Assembly: GCA_017556805.1 (NCBI GenBank)
Contig: JAFYMC010000012.1
Location: forward strand, 1 to 64,000
Origin: Lachnospiraceae bacterium
Lineage (GTDB): Bacteria; Bacillota; Clostridia; Lachnospirales; Lachnospiraceae
Direction of reading: 5' to 3'
Length of the DNA: 64,000 bases
The notes under the pieces are model-generated. The model was not told where the DNA came from and searched no databases. It saw only the letters and a program-made list of their open reading frames with translations. Positions within the stretch are counted from its first letter, which is position 1; every line of letters starts with the position of its first letter. Below, one piece after another: positions 15,847-24,771 of the stretch. The translations under genes were made by a program, and so were the position numbers.

Positions 15847-17100
15847 TCACCCTTCACAGTTTAATAACTCCTTAATATCTATTACTTGCATAAAGATTGC
15901 TTCCAAAACATTTACAACAATACTATTTCCAGCCATCTTTATCAGCTTACTTTCTGAAAATAATCTTTTGTTTTTTGCAACATCAAAATTATTATCCATA
16001 AGTATTTCGTAATCACATTCATCAAATCCCATTGCAAGAAAACATTCTCTAGCCGTTAAATATCTCCAATTTGCCTTTCCTTCACATGGATTAATATATT
16101 CGATTACACCAGAATTTGGATTTCTATCTTGCTTTGTTGTTATTGTTTTTAATACATCAATATAACAACCATCCTTTAGTATTTTATCATTCTCCTCAAT
16201 AATCCTCTGTCTGGACGGAGTATCATTCAACTGACTCAGGCACGCTTCACTCTTATAGTCCAACCTTTCGTAATTATTTTTTATAACATCTTGCACACTC
16301 TTCCTTTTTAGTGGTAGACTTTTTGCGTATTCTTCATTTTCCAAATTATGATCATTAAAATATCGCTCTAGTAAATCTGCTTTGTCAGCATCTCCTCCAA
16401 TAAAACTACTCAACATAAATACTCTCTCACGAATCTGTGGAATACCAAATCTACTTGCATTCAGTTTATAAATCTTGCTATAGTATCCGATTTTTTTCAA
16501 ATAATCAATCCATTCCTGAAAGTTTCCCATATGTCGTGGCGCCATTATATTACTTACGTTTTCCATCAACAAAAAACGTGGTAATCTTTGCTTCTTTTCG
16601 ACACAATCTTTTAAAATACGCTCCACTTCCCACAGCATGCCGGAACGGTTATTGGCATCCCTATCAATCCCACTCATATTTCCATGCCAAACTCCAGCTA
16701 TAGACAAATCCTGACATGGAAATGAATACGTAAACAAATCCAAATCCTCAGGTATATCTGTTGCTGTCATATCCGTTATGCTAACTAAATTATTTGTTCT
16801 CTCTATAGCACACAATAATCTTCGCAAAACCTCAATATTGGTTCTGGACAAAGAACCTTCCTTATATGGTGTTTTACCATCCGGACTCAAGGTATATTTT
16901 GACAACGCAGAAACCAATTCTTTCTTGGTAAACCCCAAATATGGGCTCAAATCCTGCCCTCCGTTATGAATGAGATCATACGCCATAATAGCATTTATGT
17001 CCCAGTCTGCAGTTGCCACAATATCATAATCAATATTCAAACGTTCTAGTGCCTTTGCTTGCGCGCCAATTCCACTAAAAGCTTCTAACACTTTTATCAT
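15847..17100 (-). CDS. Dcm-type DNA cytosine-5 methyltransferase
   Basis: 417-aa m5C methyltransferase. Motif I VLEAFSGIGAQAKALE, motif IV YSFPCQDLSIAG, motif VI FLLMENVSNI, motif VIII IPQIRERVFML and a C-terminal MAGNSIVV (motif X) are clear. Its sequence is not close to the other methyltransferase in the island. It lies between AIPR and vsr in one leftward operon, so it belongs to the Mza-type set. The target sequence cannot be read. Confidence 0.9.
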   Translation of the reverse strand: MIKVLEAFSGIGAQAKALERLNIDYDIVATADWDINAIMAYDLIHNGGQDLSPYLGFTKKELVSALSKYTLSPDGKTPYKEGSLSRTNIEVLRRLLCAIERTNNLVSITDMTATDIPEDLDLFTYSFPCQDLSIAGVWHGNMSGIDRDANNRSGMLWEVERILKDCVEKKQRLPRFLLMENVSNIMAPRHMGNFQEWIDYLKKIGYYSKIYKLNASRFGIPQIRERVFMLSSFIGGDADKADLLERYFNDHNLENEEYAKSLPLKRKSVQDVIKNNYERLDYKSEACLSQLNDTPSRQRIIEENDKILKDGCYIDVLKTITTKQDRNPNSGVIEYINPCEGKANWRYLTARECFLAMGFDECDYEILMDNNFDVAKNKRLFSESKLIKMAGNSIVVNVLEAIFMQVIDIKELLNCEG

Positions 17101-17117
17101 CTTATTACTTCCTTATC

Positions 17118-19304
17118 TCAAAATTGTAGCGGCATTCCATCTACGATCAATCGTTCTCTTGCCTTAATAACAACTTTTGCCTGCTTACTCGACGGAATAC
17201 GCCCGGTTATCTCCATGTTAATTACCATTTTGATTATAGATAATTCCATATCAGATAACAAACGCCTAGTTACTCCCCAATCCATGACTTTTTGCCAGTA
17301 CTCTTTTCCAGATGCCATGATAAATTTCAAATCATCTACTTCATTAGCAACTTTTCGCTCTTCCTTTGCCTCCTTCTCTTCTGCCTTCAGGCTTTCTTGA
17401 GAAATTAAAGTCCTCAGGAAAGAATCATTTATTGTCCATTTCTGTTTTTGCGCTTGCTGCCAACAAAGGTCTCTTTTACACCATTCTGTTACATTCTCGA
17501 TTGGTCTGCCATCATCCGTAATATACTCATACACTTCTGTACATAACACTTTTATCTGCTCTGCCAGTTCAGGATATAATCCTTGTAAATTCCAAACTCT
17601 CATAAAGTCCAGTTCATATCCCTTTACATTTTTTCTGATGTAGTCAAAAACGATGCTCATTGTGTACACAATTACATTTGCCTTGTATGAATGCTTTTCT
17701 TTGTACCAATCTGTTTGCTTAACAATATCATCCGAACCCTTATAAATAATTGCTAATGCACATACTCTTTTATAATAAAAATTATTAAATTCAGCATCTG
17801 ACTTAGCCCATCTACTTCTAATATTTTCAGCAAACACCTTTACAATTGCCTGTTTTCCTTTACTAACCTTATCCGGTGCACCTTCATAGATCTCCATATA
17901 TTTTGCAAGATCGACAAGTTTAATCACCTGGCTTTCCGGGTATCTTGTCTCATATTGTTTCATCTGGCTAGACTTCGGCTTGAATTTCATCTTCCCTTGG
18001 TTATACTGACCTCTAGTTCTTTCATAATACCAATACTGTTGGAACTGATTTCCATTTACAGCCGGTGCAGGTGTCTTTCTTGAATAATCCTCCATACGTA
18101 TATGAAATGGATGATTTGAAAAAAAATCCGATGCATCGACCTTATTCTGTGAATTCGAATATTCCGAAATTTTAGGAATGATTTTTTCTGACATTGTATG
18201 TTCCAAAACAGATACTTTCATAGGAACATACAATCTCTCAATATCTATGTTTTCATCCTTCTTAGCTGTTAATAGTGTATTAGCTATTGATGCTGTAGTT
18301 TGTCCTCCATTTACGATTTGCAAATCTTTAATTCTTGTTATTTTCAAACCTTCCGGTGTCATTTCCGTATCAATCTCGCTTGCAGTGGCAGCGATACCAT
18401 TATTATAGGCAAAAAACATTTCCGGATAATTTTTTATTGTATTTTGAATACTCTTGTTAACTTTTCCTCTTACACTCAAAAATGAACGGACATTTCCTTC
18501 CAATAACCTTGAACCATACTCCAAATATAACTCATTTAAAATTTTTCCTGGAACAACTGCCAAGTATGAAGTATACGTAATCACATTTTCAGGTTTTTCT
18601 TCCTTCTCATCAGCTACTATATCATCATCGTACTTTGGTAAAACTTCTATATCCGCAATTACATCTTTATACTCTACTGCCTTTACACACGGTATTCCAG
18701 AATACCCCATATCCGGCAACATTATTTCGACACTTTCTTTTTGTGTCTTAGAACTTACAACATCAAAAATACGAGTAACATCCCAAACATTAAGTTCAAC
18801 TGTCTTCCCCCCGACCTCGTCATCCTTAATATTTTTTGTTCGTTGATTATTGTAAGCATCTGTCAATAAATAAAATCTAAATTTGCTTATCGACTCAATG
18901 TCATAGTGAAGCATTCTAGAAAACTCATATACCTGAGTGCTTTCCTCTAACTCCTGATACAATTCATACTTTATGGACTCATTGACAAAATATCTAATCC
19001 TCTTAAAGCAATTCTCTATAACATCCTTATTTATGGTATCACTTTCATAAGGTCCTCTGTAATCAGATATAAAAACACAACAGCTTCCATCTGCATCATC
19101 CATGGCATATCCATCTATTCTCATATTTGCTTTACGTCTTGATATACCTTCATAATAACATTCTGTAAAATCATCAAATTCCTCTCCTGAAATCAAGATG
19201 TCTGTTACATATGCCAAAAACTCATCTGCAACATTAGACATATTAGCATTAGCAGCTAACGCAATATCTTCATGTAAAACTTCTCTGTATTCTTCTACAT
19301 TCAT
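17118..19304 (-). CDS. AIPR-family protein (abortive phage infection)
   Basis: 728-aa protein with the AIPR domain: SVRGKVNKSIQNTIKNYPE, FFAYNNGIAATASEI, LQIVNGGQTTASIANTLL (residues 328-345) and IPKISEYSNSQNKVDASDFF. The family was named for a lactococcal phage-abortion factor and is a standard member of MutL-Z1-AIPR defence operons. Function of the domain is not settled; the NGGQT motif is its most conserved part. The gene follows the DUF4420 gene by 2 bp. Translation of the whole operon looks coupled. Confidence 0.9.
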   Translation of the reverse strand: MNVEEYREVLHEDIALAANANMSNVADEFLAYVTDILISGEEFDDFTECYYEGISRRKANMRIDGYAMDDADGSCCVFISDYRGPYESDTINKDVIENCFKRIRYFVNESIKYELYQELEESTQVYEFSRMLHYDIESISKFRFYLLTDAYNNQRTKNIKDDEVGGKTVELNVWDVTRIFDVVSSKTQKESVEIMLPDMGYSGIPCVKAVEYKDVIADIEVLPKYDDDIVADEKEEKPENVITYTSYLAVVPGKILNELYLEYGSRLLEGNVRSFLSVRGKVNKSIQNTIKNYPEMFFAYNNGIAATASEIDTEMTPEGLKITRIKDLQIVNGGQTTASIANTLLTAKKDENIDIERLYVPMKVSVLEHTMSEKIIPKISEYSNSQNKVDASDFFSNHPFHIRMEDYSRKTPAPAVNGNQFQQYWYYERTRGQYNQGKMKFKPKSSQMKQYETRYPESQVIKLVDLAKYMEIYEGAPDKVSKGKQAIVKVFAENIRSRWAKSDAEFNNFYYKRVCALAIIYKGSDDIVKQTDWYKEKHSYKANVIVYTMSIVFDYIRKNVKGYELDFMRVWNLQGLYPELAEQIKVLCTEVYEYITDDGRPIENVTEWCKRDLCWQQAQKQKWTINDSFLRTLISQESLKAEEKEAKEERKVANEVDDLKFIMASGKEYWQKVMDWGVTRRLLSDMELSIIKMVINMEITGRIPSSKQAKVVIKARERLIVDGMPLQF

Positions 19305-19306
19305 CG

Positions 19307-20224
19307 CTAGTCCTCCTTGAATTCAGTTATCCCATCCAACAAAATAGTATATTTTGCATTACCTATTGTCGAAACAATCTCATTTCTTCTTAATCTCGGG
19401 AACCGTTCATTTACACAATATCTCTGTGTTCCTTTGTAAAGAAAGTTATAATTATCATATTCTGCATCGAACGCATAGCCAACATTATCCAACTTTGTAC
19501 GGAACACATCCAAAATATCTGGATCCGATATTTTTTCCGCCACACTTATTATAACTTCATTCAAATTAATAGAGCAGCCAGAAACAGAACTCGTATCCTC
19601 TAGTCTTACAACAACTAAATGTCCGTCTATATCTGACTCTAATTGTTCCAGTGAACTAATTGTAACTTGTATAGCATTTTCATTTACACTCTTCACTTCA
19701 TACCAGGTATCATCTATTTCAAAGTCTTTATGCCCTAGCAATGGCCCCATCCAACTCTCCACCGCCGTTTCCACATTCCATTCTTTTATGAAATGGTCTC
19801 TTAACTCTAATAGCTCCCCTATCAAGCCCTTTATCTCAGACTTATCCAAAATATTGGTCTTTTTCTTACCAAACATTTCCTTCCAATACTTCCAACGCAT
19901 TAATCCATTGGATATTGCCGCTTCACTTCCAGCTTTTTCGCAGGTTATTATAATGTCCTTACAAAAAATCAAAAACATAGATTTGTATGTATTATCTAGC
20001 AAATCAAATGATAATGCCAACTTACCATCTTCTCGTCGTTTCATTTGAACACTGATAAATTTCGAAGACTTTACCGGAGCTTCTCTTCCTTTTTCAGTTA
20101 TTACCATAGACATTTGACCATCATCATTATAACCCAAAAAAATATCCACCTTGTAATCGCTGTCTATCCTTTGGTATGTATGAGAGATTGCCCCTTTTTC
20201 AAATTTCTTCAACAATTCCATCAA
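19307..20224 (-). CDS. PD-(D/E)XK motif protein (DUF4420)
   Basis: 305-aa protein of the DUF4420 family. A nuclease core is visible: ILDKSEIKGLIGELLELRD (with a conserved Glu near 137), then Asp167 in HKDFEIDD and Glu176-Val-Lys178 in TWYEVKS, i.e. a D...ExK signature. It probably supplies the nuclease, or one of the nucleases, of the Mza-type system. Its start overlaps the Z1 stop by 4 bp (ATGA). Confidence 0.85.
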   Translation of the reverse strand: MMELLKKFEKGAISHTYQRIDSDYKVDIFLGYNDDGQMSMVITEKGREAPVKSSKFISVQMKRREDGKLALSFDLLDNTYKSMFLIFCKDIIITCEKAGSEAAISNGLMRWKYWKEMFGKKKTNILDKSEIKGLIGELLELRDHFIKEWNVETAVESWMGPLLGHKDFEIDDTWYEVKSVNENAIQVTISSLEQLESDIDGHLVVVRLEDTSSVSGCSINLNEVIISVAEKISDPDILDVFRTKLDNVGYAFDAEYDNYNFLYKGTQRYCVNERFPRLRRNEIVSTIGNAKYTILLDGITEFKED

Positions 20225-22974
20225 TCATCACCCTCCTCCTCATCAGCATTCCAATCATCTATATCCCCTTCAAAAATTTGCTGAATAGCAATTTTATTAA
20301 GTATGTATCTTGCATACTTTGTTTCTTGGTCTGACAATGTAGGAATTCCGACACCAAATCCCATAATAACTTCATCTTTGCATGCATTCTGTATCTTAAT
20401 ACTTTCCGCCGACATATCACCATCTGCATCTTTTAATTCCACTGCGTAAATCGTTAACAAAGGATTTCTGTCAACATTGATAAAATAGTCTTTTTGTGGA
20501 ATATTCTTCTTTGAACTACGTTCATTTATAATTTCCAACTGCTTATCTGTAAGACCAAATTGACCGTCAGCAGAAGTACCCAAACGCCTTTTACTCCCAG
20601 ACATTTTTAAGATTTTCCCACCATTTTCCACACTGTACTTTCTAGTTGGAACCTTATACTTGATTTGTTCTGAGAAAGAGATCCCCTTATCTCCTTTACC
20701 AGTAGCAAACGAAATATCCCATTCCTTTAATTCTTTTCCCTTATAGTTACGAATAAACTTCTCTATCGCCTTTACATTAAACTGCTCATTCTTAGGAGAT
20801 ACATCCAAACGTTCCAACAGATCCAGCATTTTAATCATAGGAATTCCCTTAAAACCATATTTGACAGTCTCTTTCTTTTGAACTTCCACCACCTTATATC
20901 CCTCTGTCAATAGTTCCTCAACAAACCGTCTTACAGTCTCATAATTCTTTCTATTCTTATCGATATCAGAATATATCTCTGGTGTTTCTATATATGCCCC
21001 ACTTAAACTAATTACGCACTCTCTACTTTCTGCACTTCGCATCTTATTTCTAGCAGTGACAATTAAAGAGGTAATATCAGAACGTACTCTCAACCCAAAA
21101 TCCATTGGTGTAAGTCCAGTATCTTCATATCTCTTAATTTCATCACGCAATTCATCCGTTGCTTGGCTGATATGTCTATACCATTCAATGCTTTCATCAG
21201 ACATCCATATTCTACACAGGTCATCATATCCTTTTCTATAACCAAACCAGCGTCCCATCTGCATCAAGGTATCATACATTTTCGAATTTCGATAAAAATA
21301 GCTTATAACCAACCCCTCTAATGTAAGACCTCTGGACAAACTCATTCCGCCAACAGCAATCAAACGCAAGCCATCTTTGTATTCCTCATAACTAAGGTTT
21401 TTTCCATTCCTCTGGTTAATTGTTTGCACAATAATTCCAGCACATGAATTATGCAATTCATGTTGTACTTTTTCCCACTCCAGTGCAATTTCCGGATATA
21501 TCAATTCATATGTATCCTTTAATTTTGCAATTCTCTCATCTTGAATTGCCTTATCTACATCTAATTTACAATATAATCGACATGCGCTTTGTATTTCCTT
21601 TACATATTCATTAACCAACTCTGCAATCTGTTCTTGTACAGCAGTGAACCTACTTACATTTATAAGCATAGAACGGTGATTCTTCTCCATTCCGCGAATA
21701 TCCTCTACCGTATTAGCCAACATAAACGCTGCCACCGCTGTTTTTAGATCCTCCGGAAGCTTTCTCACCTGTACAGAAGATTTATGTCTGAGCGGTAAAA
21801 TAAACGCTATACTTTCTGGATTTTCAACGTTATCATCTATTTCCTCCAACATATATCCAGCTCGTCCATCTTCATCAAATATATTTCTAGCTCCAATATA
21901 ATTTGATGGCGCGTTCAAAGAATATATGTAATCTTTTGGAAACAAATCCTCTGCTACCATTGCATTATAGTTTTCTGGATCAATAAATATATTTGCAAAT
22001 GGCGTTGCCGTAAATCCAACATAGCTAGATTTCGAGAACATCTTTAATAATTCTCTTATCTGTCCATTAATAGCCGTAGGTGTATCTTCTGCATTTGCCT
22101 TTGTGTTTACTGACGCATTGTCTGCCTCATCATCAATTACTAACACAGAATTTTCAATAGGTTTTTCTCCGTTTTGATTAAATGTCTTCAACCACTTATT
22201 CAAACGCTTCAATACAGCAGAGTTTTTCTTTACCACAAAAATTACTGAACCATTTATATTTCTCAAATCGAAATTAAGGTTACTTGCGTTCTGCTGTTTA
22301 AAATCATCTGAAGTAGAAGTTAATACCATTGGACGAATTGATGAATCATATTTACCTACACCAATGATAAGACCTTTGTCCTGTTGCTTCATCATGGCAT
22401 CGCTATCAGACCCAACAAATCCTTCATCTATTCTTTGTTGCGTCTGCTGTCTAAGTTTTTCAATTGTACCAGTCAACAATACTACTACTTTATAACCCGC
22501 ATCTACCCCCTTACAAATTAAGCCTGTGTAATTTGCAGTCTTTCCTGATTGAACATCACCGATGATAAGTCCTCGCCTTTTATAGTATATATCCCTACTC
22601 GGATCCCCTAGCAAATCTGTAAGTGTATCCAGAACATCGTCCATCGTGTTAACAACCTTTGTTGAAAAACCTTTATCTGCCAATAAATACTTCTTATATC
22701 TTTCCCAATATTTCATTTCTAATTGAGCTTTCTTTGCTAAAAACCATCTTTCATGTCCTTGTTCTTCAATCAGAATACCTTTGTCTAGTTTTATTGAAAA
22801 TTCAGATTTTATTGTTGTAGCTACTTCTTTAATTTCTTCATCTGATAATGTTGCAAACATTGGCATTCCCTTTACTTCATTCAATCTTGTATCTATCGAA
22901 TGTTCCTCTATATTCACCTCATTTGCAATCGAAACAATAACCATATCCTTTAACATCTTTTGTAAATTATTCAT
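20221..22974 (-). CDS. Z1-domain ATPase/helicase-like protein
   Basis: 917-aa protein with the Z1 domain. Walker A is GDVQSGKTANY (139-149) and Walker B is VLVIDDEADNAS (278-289, a DEAD-like box); VGFTATPFANIF is the motif III-type segment and MQMGRWFGYRKGYDD the C-terminal helicase-like segment. Z1 proteins accompany MORC/MutL ATPases in restriction-like loci. Its start overlaps the end of the MORC-type gene by 8 bp. Full length, no sign of decay. Confidence 0.9.
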   Translation of the reverse strand: MNNLQKMLKDMVIVSIANEVNIEEHSIDTRLNEVKGMPMFATLSDEEIKEVATTIKSEFSIKLDKGILIEEQGHERWFLAKKAQLEMKYWERYKKYLLADKGFSTKVVNTMDDVLDTLTDLLGDPSRDIYYKRRGLIIGDVQSGKTANYTGLICKGVDAGYKVVVLLTGTIEKLRQQTQQRIDEGFVGSDSDAMMKQQDKGLIIGVGKYDSSIRPMVLTSTSDDFKQQNASNLNFDLRNINGSVIFVVKKNSAVLKRLNKWLKTFNQNGEKPIENSVLVIDDEADNASVNTKANAEDTPTAINGQIRELLKMFSKSSYVGFTATPFANIFIDPENYNAMVAEDLFPKDYIYSLNAPSNYIGARNIFDEDGRAGYMLEEIDDNVENPESIAFILPLRHKSSVQVRKLPEDLKTAVAAFMLANTVEDIRGMEKNHRSMLINVSRFTAVQEQIAELVNEYVKEIQSACRLYCKLDVDKAIQDERIAKLKDTYELIYPEIALEWEKVQHELHNSCAGIIVQTINQRNGKNLSYEEYKDGLRLIAVGGMSLSRGLTLEGLVISYFYRNSKMYDTLMQMGRWFGYRKGYDDLCRIWMSDESIEWYRHISQATDELRDEIKRYEDTGLTPMDFGLRVRSDITSLIVTARNKMRSAESRECVISLSGAYIETPEIYSDIDKNRKNYETVRRFVEELLTEGYKVVEVQKKETVKYGFKGIPMIKMLDLLERLDVSPKNEQFNVKAIEKFIRNYKGKELKEWDISFATGKGDKGISFSEQIKYKVPTRKYSVENGGKILKMSGSKRRLGTSADGQFGLTDKQLEIINERSSKKNIPQKDYFINVDRNPLLTIYAVELKDADGDMSAESIKIQNACKDEVIMGFGVGIPTLSDQETKYARYILNKIAIQQIFEGDIDDWNADEEEGDD

Positions 22975-24433
22975 ATTTTTCTATTTCCTCCTGTATTCTT
23001 TGTGTTATCTCCTTATAGTTACAATAAGGCTCCACCTTCATAAACATATTGTAATACTCCACTAAATGTAAATCGTTATTTTTTACATATTCCATTTGCA
23101 CCTGGAGTTCATTCCATAAATAGTCAACAACTTCCGCATTATTCTGTTTCTTTTCTTCGATATTTCCCTTGGCCGCATCTACGTATAATGCACTTACCGG
23201 AAAAGATTCTTCCAATGTAGCAATTATTCTCTCTAACATTTTTCTTTGTTCATCATCCAATGTTTCTTCTAACATTTTCAGTTGCGGAATTTGTCTGTTG
23301 ATAACATATTCATATCCTTCACGTACCTTTATTCGTTCCCATATATAATCAACATCCTCTTTCTTCTTTTCTTTTCGTCCTCTGTATGTATGTACCGACT
23401 CGCTACTTAAAACAGACTCATATACTGCATTGTACATATTCCTTCGTATTATATCCGGCAAAGTTGCAGTACTCTTTTTAATATCGATGGACCACATATA
23501 ATCCAATGAATTAGGGATGTCTACCATTACCCGCGCTAATTTATTTAATTCATCCTTTCTTTCTAACCTAAACCATGTCCCCCAAATAATCAATCTTTTA
23601 TTTCGATATACGTAAAATCCTTGATCACTTCTTAATCTTTCTTTACCTCCAACTTTGTCCAAATCATCCTGCGATAATTTTGATAAATGTGGCAATATAT
23701 ACGGCTTCAGCACTATCTTTTCCCCGTTAATATGAAAAGAACTTTCCCTTTTTCTTTGCGTTGCACTATGATTTAATAAAAAGGGATCTCTACTTTCAAT
23801 TTCTGCCCCATTTACAACTATTTTAAGTCCTTCATCTATATAACGATGAAACACTAGCGCCAAGTGATTAATCATATCATCCAAACATTTATTAAATGTT
23901 TCTGATATATTTCCAGTACCTTCTTTAATACGATCAAACTCGCTTAAATAAATATATGTACCATGTTCTACCGCATTTAATAATTCAATATGAGGATATT
24001 CATCAATTTCTCCATCAGTGAATCCTTTTAACATCCACGACTTTTTCTCCATAACATAATCCAAATCCCAAGAGTACCCGCAAACTCGTCCTTCTTTTTT
24101 GCTGATAACAACAAGCCTACGACATTGTGACAAGGATGCAGATTTTAATCCAAGACCAAATCTTCCTAAATCATCATCTTCTCTTTCTTCCAACGGGTTA
24201 CTACTCCCATACCTCATTGCTTCATATAGTTCACTTTGATTCATTCCGCGCCCATCATCAAAAATGACCAATGACGGATTCAAATCAGGTTCCGCAACAA
24301 TTGTTATCTTCCTTGCTCTTGCACTTATACTATTATCCAACAAATCTGCAATTGCAGATGAAAATGAATACCCTAAGGATCTCATAGATTCAATTAATGA
24401 CGGCGCAAATGGTACACATTCTTGTTCAAACAT
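22967..24433 (-). CDS. MORC/MutL-type GHKL ATPase
   Basis: 488-aa ATPase, first gene of the defence operon. The Bergerat fold motifs are clear: AIADLLDNSISA (N box; the catalytic Glu is replaced by Asp, as seen in other bacterial MORC-like proteins), IFDDGRGM (G1) and GRFGLGLKSASLSQ (G2). This group was linked to restriction-modification loci by comparative genomics, and in the Mza (MutL-Z1-AIPR) systems it is the MutL-like component. AAGGAGAG precedes the ATG. Confidence 0.9.
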   Translation of the reverse strand: MFEQECVPFAPSLIESMRSLGYSFSSAIADLLDNSISARARKITIVAEPDLNPSLVIFDDGRGMNQSELYEAMRYGSSNPLEEREDDDLGRFGLGLKSASLSQCRRLVVISKKEGRVCGYSWDLDYVMEKKSWMLKGFTDGEIDEYPHIELLNAVEHGTYIYLSEFDRIKEGTGNISETFNKCLDDMINHLALVFHRYIDEGLKIVVNGAEIESRDPFLLNHSATQRKRESSFHINGEKIVLKPYILPHLSKLSQDDLDKVGGKERLRSDQGFYVYRNKRLIIWGTWFRLERKDELNKLARVMVDIPNSLDYMWSIDIKKSTATLPDIIRRNMYNAVYESVLSSESVHTYRGRKEKKKEDVDYIWERIKVREGYEYVINRQIPQLKMLEETLDDEQRKMLERIIATLEESFPVSALYVDAAKGNIEEKKQNNAEVVDYLWNELQVQMEYVKNNDLHLVEYYNMFMKVEPYCNYKEITQRIQEEIEKYE

Positions 24434-24724
24434 ATCTTCTCTCCTTTGTATAAAAATTCTTATACTACAAACTAATCATCCCAAAAATATTGTCCAAAAA
24501 AACGGACTTGACAAAATAAAAAAACAAAAACCAACTGTGCCCTTTATTCCGCATGTTCTATCAGATACTCCCTTAACGTCGATTCATTTCAACGAAAACC
24601 TTTCCTTTCACCAATGCTTTTTCACGTCTTTACTCTTTATAAACATTATATCACATATATTATCATTTTCGAACTTTTTTTATAAAAATAACAATTTAAA
24701 TGCAAATTAATATGTTTATCGCAT
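24434..24724. other. Upstream region of the defence operon
   Basis: Very AT-rich. Holds an inverted repeat GTATAA-6-TTATAC (24448-24465) covering a possible -10 box close to the MORC-type gene, a second possible start (TATAAT near 24648), and a short GTCC...GGAC hairpin with a T-run (about 24490-24515). I see no supported gene here. Confidence 0.45.
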
Positions 24725-24754
24725 AAAAGCCCCATCGCATCTCTGCGACAGGGC
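24725..24754 (-). terminator. Terminator of the GH31 operon
   Basis: Stem GCCCTGTCGCA/TGCGATGGGGC (24729-24739 with 24744-24754) with loop GAGA, followed by TTTT on the minus strand. It closes the SGNH-GH31 operon. Confidence 0.8.
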
Positions 24755-24771
24755 CTCTCACCTACATATCC

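Noticed and set aside
15841-15850. GTG start for vsr
   Set aside because: Ribosome site is too close (2 nt); ATG 15841 has proper spacing.
24541-24590. Short protein-like frame ESTLREYLIEHAE on the minus strand
   Set aside because: No start codon; a TGA lies two codons before. Likely chance.
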